Below are positions 20,576-32,180 of a stretch of DNA of 64,000 nucleotides, one piece after another. Position numbers and translations under genes: made by a program. This DNA comes from Bryoerythrophyllum caledonicum (lineage: Eukaryota > Streptophyta > Bryopsida > Pottiales > Pottiaceae), in the NCBI GenBank assembly GCA_963971425.1, contig OZ020514.1, forward strand, positions 47,211,527-47,275,526. Direction: 5' to 3'. The notes beneath the pieces are model-generated. The model worked only from the letters and a program-made list of their open reading frames with translations, had not been told where the DNA came from and searched no databases. Within the stretch, counting starts at the first letter, position 1, and the number at the start of each line of letters is the position of its first letter.

Positions 20576-21565
20576 TTAAGACGTCCATAAGGTGGCCGCT
20601 TGTAGCACCTTCGCCAAGTGAATTTTCCTGCCACTAGCTGTAATGGAACACTTAGCTGATGCTGCCATTTCTGGTTGAATGATCCACTCATCCAACACCT
20701 CTCCTTCTTTGACCTCCGCAACCATGCCACACTCCATATGATAACCTTCTTCTCCATGCACGAATTGTGTGGGCAACATGGCTTGCCGTCCATCACCAGC
20801 CTGCCATTCCGGTTTATAAAAAGCCATTTCATTCCAAAAATCAATCACAAATCCCATGGGATACAATATGGTAGCTCCCACAAAGACATTGTATGACTCT
20901 GCATGAGTGACAATGGCCTTGGCTTTGATGGAGCTTGCATCCATCACGTCGTTTGGCCAGAATTGGAGAAGGAGTTCCTTCATAGTAATGTTGGCGACTA
21001 CCTCGGATCCGCCCATTGATGTGTTGATGGTGAACATGCACTTCTCTAATGCCCCCTTATGCAACTCTAACCGTTCAATGGCTGCTTTGTCCAACATCAA
21101 CGATTGGGCCCTAGAATCCAGCAAAACCCTCCGAGGTGTAAACAACCTTCTTTGTGGTCCTACAATTTGCACCACACCCTTGGAGTTATCCACCAATACT
21201 ACTCCGGGGACAATAGAAGACCGTTCAATGGTATGTCTTTGAGATAAAGTATTGAGCTGCGCCGCTGCTGCCTCCAAGGTGGTATCCTCAAGTGACTTCA
21301 AATCCTCATCACTCTTGTCCACCTCAACTTTCATAGTCGTCACTAATGAACCTTGCTTTTTTAAACACATAGCAGCGGTTGTCTCAAATATAGTAGCGAC
21401 ATCAAACCCTAACGTCTTCAACATTTGTGTGGTGAATACCGGTGTTTGACACAATGTAGTGGCCACCAACATCTTGTCTAACCGTTGCCCTTGGTAGTCG
21501 AAACGTAAAATTTCAAAGAATGACAGAATAGGGTTGAATAAAGGCTCACGAGGCTTTTCCCCCAC
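20576..21565 (-). pseudogene. Gag C-terminal region and retropepsin of element D
   Basis: An uninterrupted 329-codon frame. Residues 1-75 (LFNPILSFFEILRFDYQGQR, MLKTLGFDVATIFE) form a helical gag-like part, followed by an acidic linker. Residues about 145-265 form an aspartic protease: RRVLLDSRAQSLML carries the catalytic Asp but DSR replaces DSG. It continues with TINTSMGGSEVVA and NVFVGATILYPMGFVIDFW, equivalent to the second beta-hairpin. Protease processes the polyprotein in this family. The changed Gly should impair it. Confidence 0.65.
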
Positions 21566-22880
21566 CTTCTATTTATCCCTATCTTCCGTTGCCGAGGAAC
21601 TGTCTCCTTCATCCTTTACAGCTGACTCCCCTTCATCAACAATTTCTCCTTAATGATCAGCCGTGCAGGTTTTTGTCCGCCAAAACCAATGGCTCCTCCA
21701 AACAAATCCTTGAAGTTTGGTGCCCAATGCCGCTGGAAGATCTCAATCTCCGCTTTGTACCGCACCTCAAACTCAACATAATCATGCACATAAGCCCCCT
21801 CCAAATGCTAAAATAATGCTTGCCAAGTACTGAATGGATTAAACAAAGCTTTGCGCTCCGCTTGGCCATTGCACCATCCCCCAAACTCAATGATGAAGTC
21901 ATCAAGCTCAATGGTGCCCACGACTTTTGAAAACCAACGAATCCCTCAAGAAGCGCCATAGACGTGCCCCATGTCGTCGTCACTATCGTATGGATCAAAC
22001 CAACCTCCTTGGTCCTCCTCCTCAACAGTATCGGTGTCCTTCACCTCCTTCTCAGCAATTACTTCCTCCACGGAAGTCTCTACTTCTTCTTCAGGTCCTG
22101 GTACATGTGGTGGGCTCCTCTCTTGGAACGTCCGTCCGCCTGAGTGATGCCCACTAGTGTATCTAGTTTGAGCAATTTCCTAGGGGATATACAAACCCCA
22201 CAAAGGTCCCGATCCTCGCACCGCGGGGTAGTAAATGGTAGGAGCAATCTCAAAATCTAACTCGTGGTCTGTGCGCAACTCCACCACCCTTGTTGGTCGT
22301 CCCAGCCAACCGTCTTCTTCACGATGCCATACACTGTGGAGAACGTAGCCACTCACCCTATACTCTGTGAATGTCAAGGAGAAATGTGGCAACCCTGGCG
22401 GTTGTGTCTTCTACACCCAAGCCAACGTCCCACGGGTTTGTGAGTTACTCACAACTAAGGTGTCTTCCTCTACCACAAAGTCTTCAAACCTCACAAATTT
22501 CTCATTGCGTGCCCTTAGAGAGATGTAATCTACCCGCCGGTCCTTGAGCTTCTGTACTTCAGCAAAACCTCCCTCACGAGCCCAATACTCGATTGCTTGA
22601 TCACTACGTACCTTGGTCCCTGGCTCTCCAAACGGCTGATGTTGAATGCGTGCTTCTGCAAGAGCTGATCTCACAAACGGTGCAGTGGTAACAACTCACA
22701 CGTTGTCTTCTACTTGTACACCTTAGAATATCCGTACGGTGGTTCAATAGTAACCTCTATCGGTCTCCCTACAAACCCAAGTTGAGTATCCCTCGCAATT
22801 TCACCGTAGATCTGAATCCTCCGTACCTCGATGTCAAGTCCTCCACCCACTATAGTGCCATCTCCCTTAAAACCCCATCA
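21566..22880 (-). pseudogene. N-terminal gag-like part of the element D polyprotein
   Basis: Same-strand frames that connect with stops at 22411 and 22180 and a few shifts. Blocks include RVDYISLRARNEKFVRFEDF, FSLTFTEYRVSGYVLHSVWH, LDFEIAPTIYYPAV, an acidic stretch near 22030, ELDDFIIEFGGWCNGQAERK and HLEGAYVHDYVEFEVRYKAE. No zinc knuckle is visible. Its place ahead of protease makes it gag or gag-like. The first recognisable coding lies near 22860 (IEVRRIQIYGEIARDTQLGF). The start codon is not identifiable. Confidence 0.5.
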
Positions 22881-22884
22881 TGCC

Positions 22885-23000
22885 CCGTTGATGTAGTCTA
22901 ATCACGTTGATGAAGCCCAACCCCCTCGGTGTAGCCTAACTTCGTGGATAAAGACTAACTTTTTTAATGTAACCTAACTTTGTCGGTGTAGACTAATCCC
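22885..23000. repeat. Degenerate tandem repeat of about 19-20 bp
   Basis: Six imperfect units around GGTGTAGCCTAACTT (for example GTTGATGTAGTCTAAT, CTCGGTGTAGCCTAACTT, TGTCGGTGTAGACTAAT). Immediately upstream of the element D coding relic. Confidence 0.55.
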
Positions 23001-23339
23001 GTAACCCGAGCCAAACCCTTGGCTCCACCTCTTACTTGATGACTCATCCTTAAGCCACCTCTACCTTCATTGGTCCCCCATGACCGGTAGAGTCTTGCAA
23101 TGCATTGAAATCCCCTGGAATCAATACATGCTCATTAAATGAAAACACGTACCCAGTTAGCCAAGCTCCGCGCCTCTTCCATGCACGCCGTCCACCCCAC
23201 ACGTGCCCACACGCTCCCCACACGCTCTGCACTCCACTCTCCACGCACGAAGGGCACCCAAAAGTTGCAGAATTGTGAAGCACAAGACTGGGCAGAAAAC
23301 AGGCACAAGACCGGTGACTTGCTATTCCGATTATGCCTT

Positions 23340-23490
23340 CACGGTTGACCTGCTATCACCGGTCAACACCCCCCTGCTGACCTGCTGAACGGGTCCCCTC
23401 TCATCACCTGCCGATCCAGTTACCTTCCCCAAATGACGTGCCATCACCGGTCACCCTGCTCCAATGACCTGCAGTACTGATCACCTAGTT
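23340..23490. repeat. Degenerate GACCTGC / CACCGGTCA repeats
   Basis: GACCTGCTATCACCGGTCA and variants (GACCTGCTGA, GACGTGCCATCACCGGTCA, GACCTGCAGTACTGATCA) recur several times. No coding seen. The surrounding 23000-23570 holds no recognised gene. Confidence 0.4.
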
Positions 23491-23571
23491 CACAATCGTG
23501 TGCACGGAGCAGTTGTGTGTACGTCTAGAAAAGCTCCTAGCTTCAATGGACGCATGTCGTCACCAAAAACT

Positions 23572-23910
23572 TTGCATGCTATCCCAAAGACAAAGCACCA
23601 AGTGAAGTGTACTCTCTTTCTAGATGTTGTAGTCGGCCAGGGTACGACCGGCCTCCAACTCCTTGCCAGCCAAGATTAAACGTTGCTGGTTAGGGGAATA
23701 CCTTCTTTATCCTAAATCTTTGTCTACAGGTTGTGGATGGTATTGGAGCTCTCCACCTCCAACGTGATTGTCTTCCCCGTCAACGTCTTCACAAAGATTT
23801 GCAAACCGCAACACCAAGAGGAGCGTGCTCTCCTTTTGGATATTGTTATCAGCCGAAGTCTGACCGTCCTCCAACTGCTTACCGGCAAAGATCAGCCGCT
23901 CCATTCGTAT
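23572..23910 (-). pseudogene. Polyubiquitin fragment: two partial ubiquitin units
   Basis: Minus strand, unit 1 (about 23910-23812): [32 protein letters not shown], corresponding to ubiquitin from about residue 41 to the C terminus. Unit 2 (about 23808-23572): [25 protein letters not shown], a stop, DKEGIP, a frame change, NQQRLILAGKELEAGRTLA, DYNI, a stop, KESTLHLVL. Head-to-tail order shows a polyubiquitin origin. The Gly-Gly ends are lost, and at least two stops and two shifts are present. No intron interrupts it, which would suit a retrocopy. Confidence 0.85.
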
Positions 23911-24400
23911 TGGTCCATGAACACAACGTCCAGGTCCCCGAACCGCCCGGATCCGCCAACGCCCGCCTCCGATGCGCGCCGCAGCACCTAGCTCTCCACA
24001 CCAACTCCAGCGCAAACTTGGTTGCACCATAGAGGAGCTTTGGGCCCTTGTACCACCGTGTGTCGACAAATAGGCTCAGATTGGAGCCATTTCCCTCACT
24101 AAAATAGGTGAATTCGGTCTCCTCGTGCTCGTTGTGCACTCTAGAGTCGTGATGCAAACCGTACTTGTCACCAAACTTTCCTTTCACGTACGAGTTGCGA
24201 ACGTTAGAAGGGCCATACCACCGCGTCTGGCACGTGGTGTCACCTTCTTCGACCTCTGGGTCGCTTTCCTCGAGTTCCGAGTTGCCGAACACGTAATAAC
24301 CTGGAACTTGATCCACTGGACAAGAGCCGTCGTCTTGGTAAAGCACACCGTTTCCGCGAACCACTTGGAGGCAAAAGATCACGCGTGTTGTCTTCGTTGC
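23879..24400 (-). CDS. Unrecognised ORF adjoining the ubiquitin fragment
   Basis: A 167-codon minus-strand frame. It begins [20 protein letters not shown] and has an acidic block ([15 protein letters not shown]), then [20 protein letters not shown]. It overlaps the start of the ubiquitin fragment in a different frame. The GC content is higher than in the flanks. I recognise no domain. It may be the upstream part of a ubiquitin-fusion or captured gene, separated from it by a frameshift near 23920. Confidence 0.35.
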   Translation of the reverse strand, partial: ATKTTRVIFCLQVVRGNGVLYQDDGSCPVDQVPGYYVFGNSELEESDPEVEEGDTTCQTRWYGPSNVRNSYVKGKFGDKYGLHHDSRVHNEHEETEFTYFSEGNGSNLSLFVDTRWYKGPKLLYGATKFALELVWRARCCGAHRRRALADPGGSGTWTLCSWTNTNGAADLCR

Positions 24401-24479
24401 AGGCGTAAGGCAACTCCTAACCCTGCCGATCTCCGTCCCATAAACGAATGGCGGCCCTGTCTTTGTTACTAGGTGCGGC

Positions 24480-25700
24480 TGATGGCTCTTAAGCGCTCAC
24501 ACTACTCCAGCACTCGCGCACAGGTCCAGCATTGCACACACCTAGCTCTCCTCGCACAAGTTCAGTACTACTACAGCATATTAACCCAACTCACGCACAG
24601 GTCCCGTACTGCACACAAGGTTGCAGCCTCCATACAGACAACAAAGTGCCCCTCCCCTCTCACCTCATCCAAAAGTCGGAATCCTCAACCAGAGGAGGAA
24701 GATGAGCTAAATCAACCGGACAAAAAATGCTTTCCAGGGATGAAAACCCGCTCATAGTGAATGAAAAATGCCACTTTACCCATGTGAGACAAACCACTTG
24801 CGTTTTCATCCCTAATCCCCCGGATGAAAGCTATGGTGAAGGTAGTTATGCTTCCTCTACAATTTCAGCACACCCTACCACCTCCAAAACACCTCAAAAA
24901 CATAAAATTTCACCAATCTCAGTGTCAAAACTCCCTCACTTACACTCATAGGTGAAGTAGGATCTTTTTTAAGTATTAACAAGTGAATAAACCCTTCAAA
25001 GAAGAGAAGAAAACTTCACTAAAATACAACAAGTAGTCAAACCACACTTGAACGTCATAAAGACATAATAATAAGCAAAGAGAGTCTATCTACTCAAAGA
25101 ATCCTCCAAAGGCTCAACTTGAAAAAGATGAGCCTTCTTAGGGTTTCCAAACACTTATACCAACTAGGTGGAAAGTCTTGGTTTCCAAGTCAAGTCCCCT
25201 ACCAAGACCCTCCAAGTCTAGCTCCAAGTCTCTACCGTAAGTACACCCTCTTGTGGCGGCGGTTAGCCATTACGACATAAACATTAACCAGACTAACTTA
25301 TTCCTGACAATGTTCTCCAATTCTTCCTTAGACTCTAATACTATCGTCACATCTTCCAATTGGTCTTTTGAACATTGAATGCCATCGGGAGTATAAATAG
25401 GTGATTGCAGATATCCCAGTTTTAGAGGGTGCAGAGATGTGTTTGGATCCATTAGGGCATCTTCACATACTTTTTGCATGTTTTAGATGTCCAAAATTCC
25501 TCCATTTCAGCTTTCCAACCTTCTTCAGCTTTTATGCCCTCATTATCCAAAATCTCCTACTGTAAAGAATAAGAGGTTCCTTTCTATTTAATCTTCTTCT
25601 CCAAGTAAGAGCAACAAGTACAAAAGCAATTGCAGCACATCCGACTTGGAATGCAAAGAGAAAAAGTGACGAAAGACCAAGCCGCCGTCGACTTTTTATA
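24480..25700. other. Spacer, no gene seen
   Basis: No recognised protein, RNA gene or repeat in this stretch apart from short open frames without a known motif. Confidence 0.4.
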
Positions 25701-25779
25701 GGGAGACGACCTCTAGACCTAAAAGCGCGGTCGTCCGAAGCTACGGTCCGTTAGTGGTGAGTGGTCGACTTGCTTTGGG

Positions 25780-25935
25780 CGGACGGCCCAACCGACCGAT
25801 TGTCGGAGCAAATGGGCTAGTCGGCCGACGCCTCTACCGGACGGCCCAGCCGACCGATTGTCGGAGCAAATGGGCTAGTCGGCCGACGCCTCTACTGGAC
25901 AGCCCGGCCAAACAATGGTCGGGGTTAAGGGCGGG
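25780..25935. repeat. GC-rich 58-bp tandem duplication
   Basis: Unit 25780-25837 (starts CGGACGGCCCAACCGACCGA) is repeated almost exactly at 25838-25895. A diverged third unit begins near 25896. The unit contains the palindrome GTCGGCCGAC. The block is a GC island in AT-rich surroundings, preceded by TTTTTATAGGG near 25693, which could be a TATA-like element. Confidence 0.75.
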
Positions 25936-26219
25936 CCCACCCGAAAGGCCAATTTTCCTTCGTAGTTTTTATCTTTAAGAAAATTATATCCTACTAACCC
26001 TTCTCTTGATCTCATGCAACAACTCGTTCACTTTACCAATAATTATAAATAGTGTATATCAAACTTTACATTCATTCAAAAGTATAAGAGTAATTATCAA
26101 CAATGCCGATTATTGGTATAAACTCTAAATATCAATATGACTTGTAATTATGCATTACGGAAAGTTTTAGTATTGTACAAAAATTACTTAACAATTTATA
26201 CTACTCGATATTTCTACAA

Positions 26220-26960
26220 ATTGCTTGGATCCTAGTTTCAAGCTTGGAACTTCAATCCTAAAAGCCCATTAAACCATGGATGGGGCGTTATTTATTTTGA
26301 GGTATCGTTATTAGGTACCAAATATTAGGAAAAAAACTTCTTCCTTTGAAAATTATATATTAGATTGTCCCTCACAAGAGCTTGGCGAAGGTGTTATTAT
26401 TAATTTTCTTAGATTCACGGTTTGAAAGTTAGTAGCGTTGAAGTTGAATATGGGGACTTGCAGTAGTGCAAGAGGTGGTGCTAAAACTATTTATTGACAT
26501 TGGGATTTCTTATACCCATATAGAATATTTTCTTCTCTAAAGATGTCTAAAAAAAATTCTTGTCTTTAGTGAATGGGGAATATTTAAACCAAAGTCTAAC
26601 ATTTTCACACATCTCAAGCAATGAAGGAAAAAAAACTTTATCTTTTCTACATAAAACATTGAGATCTGTATTTTTTTCACTTCTTATTTTTTTTACAACA
26701 ATATGTGGTGAAAACCTTCTTTGAATTATCTCGATTTTCATTTTAAAGCACATTGAGTTCAAAAAAATAAAAATTTGTAAAATGGCAATTTTTTGACCTC
26801 TACTCCTTGCAAAATTGCTTCGAATATGATTAATCCACACCCCTTTTCTACCTCTAGAAATTGGTACACAAGGAAATAATATTGCAATTAACATGATGGT
26901 AATAAATTAAGACTTTGTGTGGTGGAAAAGTAAAACACCAAGTGAAGTCAAAGTCTGCTA
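26220..26960. repeat. AT-rich repeat family R, copy 1
   Basis: Shares with copies 2 and 3 the ordered blocks GATTTTCATT (after a TTACAACAATAT-type block), CACATTGAGTTCA, GGCAATTTTT, GACCTCTACTCC, CCCCTTTTCTACC and CACAAGG. Also shares the 5' block CAAGAGCTTGG...CACGGTTTGAA with copy 3. No coding. Confidence 0.6.
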
Positions 26961-27659
26961 ATCCACTAAACGCAAGGAAGAAAACCAACCCTTTTGTTTC
27001 CTTCCAACCCTACAATCTTTCAATCCGTGCGGACTAAGTTTAAGGAATTTTGTGAGGGCATTATTAATAAAGTCTAAATTAAGATCATACGGTTTATTTT
27101 GGAAAGTAAAAGCTCTTATTTTCCATATTACTCATTGCCCAAGAATGAGCAATTCGGAAGTGTTATTGGAATAAAAATGCCTTGGGTCTTAGAAGGTCAT
27201 TGAATAAAATTTAAAATGAAGATGAAATACATGCAATTATGGAAAATATTATTTCATGTTGGTCATTCACGATGTCCACTAGTATTCCATGCTATTCATT
27301 CTATGAAAAATTATCAATTGCCATTCCGTCCAATGTTGATTTCCACAAATAAAGGTTGTATATATGTTAAAGATGATGTTTTACAATACAAAATAGGCAC
27401 AGAAATAAAGTTTGGCTACATTTCAAATTGTGCGTATTTAGAAGGCTCTCCAATAGATTTTTATCAAAATGAAGTATAATGGCATATTCTACTTTGACAT
27501 TATATATCTTCCAAACCAATAATTCACCTCTACTTCAAACGTTATAGTATTCTGTACTACATTATATACTACAACTTTCATTTTAACACATTTTAAATTT
27601 TCATTTTTTGAATGAAAGTGACTCAAAATTGTTCACAGTTTTGTTGGTCACCGTATATA

Positions 27660-28330
27660 GAATCCGACCAATACTAAAGATGTCCAAAAAATAAATTGTT
27701 GTCATTAGTGAAAAATAGCAGATCAACCCAAGTCAAACTTTTTCAAACATTGACGCGCACGGTACCCATAAGAACCATCTTCTTCTCCACATAAAACTTA
27801 GAGATCTTCTTATTTTTAGATTTATAGTTTTTATACAACAATGTATGGTGTAACCCTTTTTGATGACCGATTGGATTTTCATTCTAAAACATACTCAGCT
27901 CTCAGAACAAATTAAAGTCGGACTAGCAATTTTTGAACCTCCACTCCTCCCATAATTGTTTTGAATGTGCCACCTTTTCTACGTCTTCAAATTGGTGCAC
28001 AAGGACATAACATTATAATTCACATGATGGTAATAATCATAGACTTGTTGTAGAGCAAAATCTAAAGACCAAGTGAAGACAAAGTCTGCTCTTCCACAAG
28101 ACACAGGGATAAAAATGAACCCTTCTCTATATATCAAACCCTATAATCTTTCAATCCGTGCTGTCAAAGTTTGGAATATCTTGGGCAGACATCACTAAGT
28201 AGTTCTTAATTAAGAATCAAGATCCTATGGCTAAGTTTGGAAAGGAAAAGTTTTTGTTTCCCTCCTTACTCATGCCAAACAATGTAAAGGGTAAGGCCAT
28301 AAAACATACAATCATTAAAATATCACTTCC
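27660..28330. repeat. AT-rich repeat family R, copy 2
   Basis: Contains the TACAACAATGTATGGTG, GGATTTTCATTCTAAAACATA, AGCAATTTTTGAACCTCCAC and CACATGATGGTAATAAT blocks in the same order as copy 1, through AAGACAAAGTCTGC and ATAATCTTTCAATCCGTGC. Diverged; non-coding. Confidence 0.6.
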
Positions 28331-28339
28331 CATGCTAAA

Positions 28340-29250
28340 AAAATTAGAAAGCTAGTAAGTGGTTGTACCATGGAAGGTGGTGCAGAAGTTGTTGAAACTA
28401 AATTTGTCTAAAAATATTTATAATATAAAGTGATTACAAAAAATCTCAATAGTTTTGTAGATATCAACATGAAGGCCATGTTATTTTAGATTTTTGGATA
28501 TATAGATAATGATTTTCACAATAGAGTTTCAACAATAATAATGGTTACATCATATTCCAACAAATATAAGGTGATATTAAATTTGTATAAATAGTAAAAT
28601 GCATATCAAATTCATAAAATATTCTATACACCACACATAATATACCCTAGTGCCATATGCTCATTGCCATGCATGTGCATTGTGTATGTCATTGCAGCAT
28701 TATCTACCACCAAAATTTCCTTGTTCCCATGCTACATAGCTCTAGCCTCTTATCACAAACCAAAACAAAGACAAGGACTCACATTATTCTATATATGTGG
28801 CCGATGTCCATTTATGATATTTAGATGCACCTTTAGATCGAGGAATTCTATGTTCTCAAGTCTCTAGAATATATTTTTTGGGAATTCAATAGTTTGGTGA
28901 CCCACATATTTATCATTGTGTAATGGACATATTTGGTTCCAACCTCACATTTATATTCCCGTGATTTAATAAGTTCATTTTTTTTAATCAAGACCTGTTA
29001 GAAAATAAATATCATTCGAAGCACAAGCCCAAAGCAAATTTATGACTTATAAAATTCTATATCCGTTCTAATATACATACAAACATATATAAATATAGAT
29101 ATGTAGTTGTAATTATTGTTTCGAACTCCTTGTAATGTTCTCTTTTAGAATAAAAGCAGTGCTAAAACCATCATGTTCCAATGTACAGTAGACACACATA
29201 CATTTCTTTTTCCTTGATTTTATCGATATCTATTTTCTATAATACATGCT
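28340..29250. other. AT-rich spacer, no gene seen
   Basis: Low-complexity AT-rich DNA between repeat copies; no supported ORF. Confidence 0.5.
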
Positions 29251-29257
29251 TTTATCC

Positions 29258-29880
29258 ACTATAAGGCCATTAAACCCTGGGAAGAGTCAGGGGATGTTAT
29301 TAAATTTAGGCTGGTACTTAAGATTTCAGAATAAATCAATTTCTTTTCATAGTTTTATAGTAGAGTATCCCTAAGAAGAGCTTGGTGGACCAAATTTCAT
29401 AATTTATCTTGGATCACGGTTTGAAGGATAGTACCATTTTAGTAAAGAATGGAGAGTTTTGAAGTTTGGCCAGCTTTGAAAATTTTGCAATACGTTTCCA
29501 TTGACATTGAGATTTTCCATAAGTATATAGGATATTGCCTTCTTTGAAATCAAAGATCTTAACCAAAGTCAAAGATCTTAATCAAAGTCAAACATTTTTA
29601 CTCAGTCGAACACACATGGGAAAAAACTATGACAATAGTACATACCACATTGAGAATCTGAGATCGTCCTATCTTCCACTTTTTGTTTTTAACAACAATA
29701 TATCATGAAACCCCTCTTATAAACCGTTTGGATTTTCATTATAAAGCACATTGAGTTCACAAAATATCAAAACGTAAATTGGCAATTTTTCAACCTCTAC
29801 ATCTTGCACAATTGTATTTTATGTACTACACCCCTTTTCTACCCCTACAAATCAGTACATTGGCCACTACCATCATGCTT
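29258..29880. repeat. AT-rich repeat family R, copy 3
   Basis: Aligns with copy 1 through AGAGCTTGGTGG, CACGGTTTGAAGGATAGTA, TTGGATTTTCATTATAAAGC, ACATTGAGTTCACAAAATA, AATTGGCAATTTTTCAACCT and ACACCCCTTTTCTACCCC. Same orientation as copies 1 and 2. Confidence 0.6.
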
Positions 29881-30559
29881 AATTCCTAAATGCCCAGTGT
29901 AAGTATTGGGTGTAAACTTGTTCATTTTAAGTCTTTAACCGCAATTCTCTTGTAATTCCTACAGTTATATTCTGAAAATTTTGACCAAATAACTCATATA
30001 AGTTTACAAAAATCCTACGGTTACATTTTCACAATAACATGGGTACCTTGCCCTCCCATATACCACTGGCTAGGTGGAACACATTAGATGTTGAATATCC
30101 GGTGTGAGAAGTCCACAATGGCAATCATCAACAAATGCAAAACCTTGTACGCCAGTGAGTGTGCAATGTCCCTACAAGTGGAAGAACTTGTAGGACCGAG
30201 GGTGGAGTGGGAACGATACTAGAAGTAGTCCGTGATGCTAAAGGAAAAAGGTAGCCAAGACTCACAAATATGGCCTGGCAAACTTGCGTGGCGAGGACGT
30301 CGATGACTACCAAGCATAGTGGGAGATGGTGCCATCGCCTGTGTAGTGGTCTATGTGCGAATTGCAACCGCTGCCCAACCTCCATTGAAGCGCCATACAG
30401 GACGGCGTCCGTGGCAGATGATGAGCTCCAACCCCTAACTGGAGTCTATGTGTCTGCCACTTGGTCCAAAGAGGCTATTGTGCTCATTTGCTTCTTCATC
30501 TCCACAATTTTGAACAAAAAAGTCTCCACCACATTAGATCGAGTAGGTGAGGATCCTCG

Positions 30560-31150
30560 GCACTTTTTCGTGTGAAGAAAAAACTAGTTCTTATCACTGT
30601 GGCCAAACTTCCCATAGTAAGAACATGTCATGGACTTCTTTTCCTTGCCTCCAGTCTTCTCAGCAGGCTTGGCCACCTCGGTCTTGGACTTGGCCTTCAT
30701 TGTACTTGCCTCCTTCTTCTTGAAGCACTTGGGATCCTCTTTAATGTGACGGGCTTCTCACATGGCCAACAATGCACACTTATTTCAAGTTGTGCCTCCG
30801 CTAAGCTATCGATAGTTGTAGCAAGCTTCTTGGGCTTCAGATCCCTTAGCATAGAGGCAATGAGATCCGTGTTCTCTCTCACACTAATGGTCTTCTCAAG
30901 GTCTCCTACCCTGGCAAATGCCTGGGCCAATGTCTCTTTGCCCTAAGACGTGATGGCTTTCTACACCATCTTCTTTTACTTTGGCAAGAAGATCTGCACT
31001 AGCTGGCCTTTTGTAAACATGTTCCTAGCCTCACCAAACAACTGTACAAGTTGGATATACACTATATGAGGAGTATCCTTGTTCTTCTAGTTGAAATTTT
31101 GAATGCTCTAAATTTTATCATGCCAAAAACCACCATACACCATCTCCAGA
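30560..31150 (-). pseudogene. Retroelement gag relic with two zinc-knuckle remnants
   Basis: On the minus strand: DTPHIVYIQLVQLFGEARNM, then TLAQAFARVGDLEKTISVRE and SMLRDLKPKKLATTIDSL, a helical capsid-like region. A CWPCEKP...HIKEDPKC-type block follows (C-x2-C-x-n-H-x4-C after a frame change), and a second CSYYGKFGHSDKN block 40 codons on. Two CCHC-like knuckles near the end of a helical protein suggest gag. Several stops are present. It adjoins the left end of element A copy 2 at 31405. Confidence 0.45.
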
Positions 31151-31917
31151 TGTCCGAAGAACCGTGTTAGAGGGTCAAAGGCTAGCGGATTGCCAATGGC
31201 CATCAACGCGGCACGTGTGGCTAGGACCAAATGTGACATCGCTCCCATGTCAGATTGTTCGCCTAAAACATCAACGCCCTTGCCTCAATAGTCTTTACTT
31301 TAGAAACTCTTTTGCACCTTGTGGTGCTCGGAGGAAGTCGTTAGTTGGGCAACCACACTCTTCTTAAGCACAGTCACCAACTCCACACGCTAGTGCTAGT
31401 ACAATGGGAGTCTAAAAATCCCACTAGGTTGCCCTTACCAAAAAAAATTAGCTAAAATTGTGATTTTCAGTTTAGATAACCGGCAAAGTAGTTAGTATTA
31501 CATAGAAGTAGGTTGTAGAGTAATTAGTGAAAGTAGGAGAATGCTTAACCAATTAATTGGTGTTATAATGGTGATAAAATCAAGCCTTAAACAATCAAGT
31601 TTGGTGCCCAAAAATAACTCAACAAGAGTGCCCAAAGGGAAGGATCGAGAAAGTCTCGGGGACAAAGGCTCAAATCACCATTTAGGGCTAAATTAGCTAT
31701 CTAAGTTTTCATTAAGTGGATAGACTATTTATTAGTTTTCTAGTTTAATTGTTTAGATTTTCTCTTTTTAGCTCAATGGTTGATAGAGTCCTAAATTCTT
31801 ACTTGAAAGAATAAGAAATTTGCTTTTATAAAATTAAAAGAAAATAAAAATAAAAATATATATGTACGTTGATATCTAGGCAAAACCCCAATATCAACAG
31901 GGTACAGGTGTCACCCG

Positions 31918-32180
31918 AGCATCAACAACATTGCAAGGAAGAAGAGCATCAACAACAGCGCGAGGAGGAAGAGCATCAACAACAGCGCGCGAGAGGAGGA
32001 AGAGCATCAACAATAGCAAGACAAAGAAGAGCATCAACAACAGCGCAAGAAGGAAGAGCATCAACAACGCACGAAAGGAGGAAGAGCATCAACAACGCCC
32101 GAAAGGAGGAAGAGCATCAACAACAATGCGCGAGAGGATGAAGAGCATCAATTACAGCGAGAAAAGGAAGAGCATTAGCA
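31918..32180 (+). repeat. AGAGCATCAACAAC repeat in the leader of element A copy 2
   Basis: About nine imperfect units of 20-33 bp around GGAAGAGCATCAACAACAGCG. Absent from the same place in copy 1. It keeps more than one plus-strand frame open (31869-32141 and 31931-32263), giving Gln/Glu/His- or Ser/Asn-rich low-complexity peptides unlikely to be real proteins. Confidence 0.8.

Larger units (their letters stand above)
12067..22880 (-). mobile_element. Element D: Ty3/gypsy retroelement with cytosine methyltransferase and PHD finger
   Basis: A minus-strand polyprotein relic in the order gag, retropepsin, C5 methyltransferase, RT, RNase H, integrase, integrase C-terminal domain, PHD finger. 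It is interrupted by element A copy 1 (12982-16330) and a CACTA MITE (12414-12827). Removing each insert with one target duplicate rejoins the reading frame without a gap. LTRs were not found: no direct repeat links the DNA above 22.9 kb with that below 12 kb. The outer limits given here are therefore those of the coding relic. Many stops and frameshifts make it non-functional. Confidence 0.75.

Noticed and set aside
12067-22880. LTRs for element D
   Set aside because: I compared the flanks above 22.9 kb and below 12 kb by eye and found no convincing direct repeat; a dot plot would settle this.
23707-24069. Functional ubiquitin-fusion gene
   Set aside because: The ubiquitin units lack Gly-Gly ends and contain stops and shifts; the open 120-codon frame covers only part of one unit.
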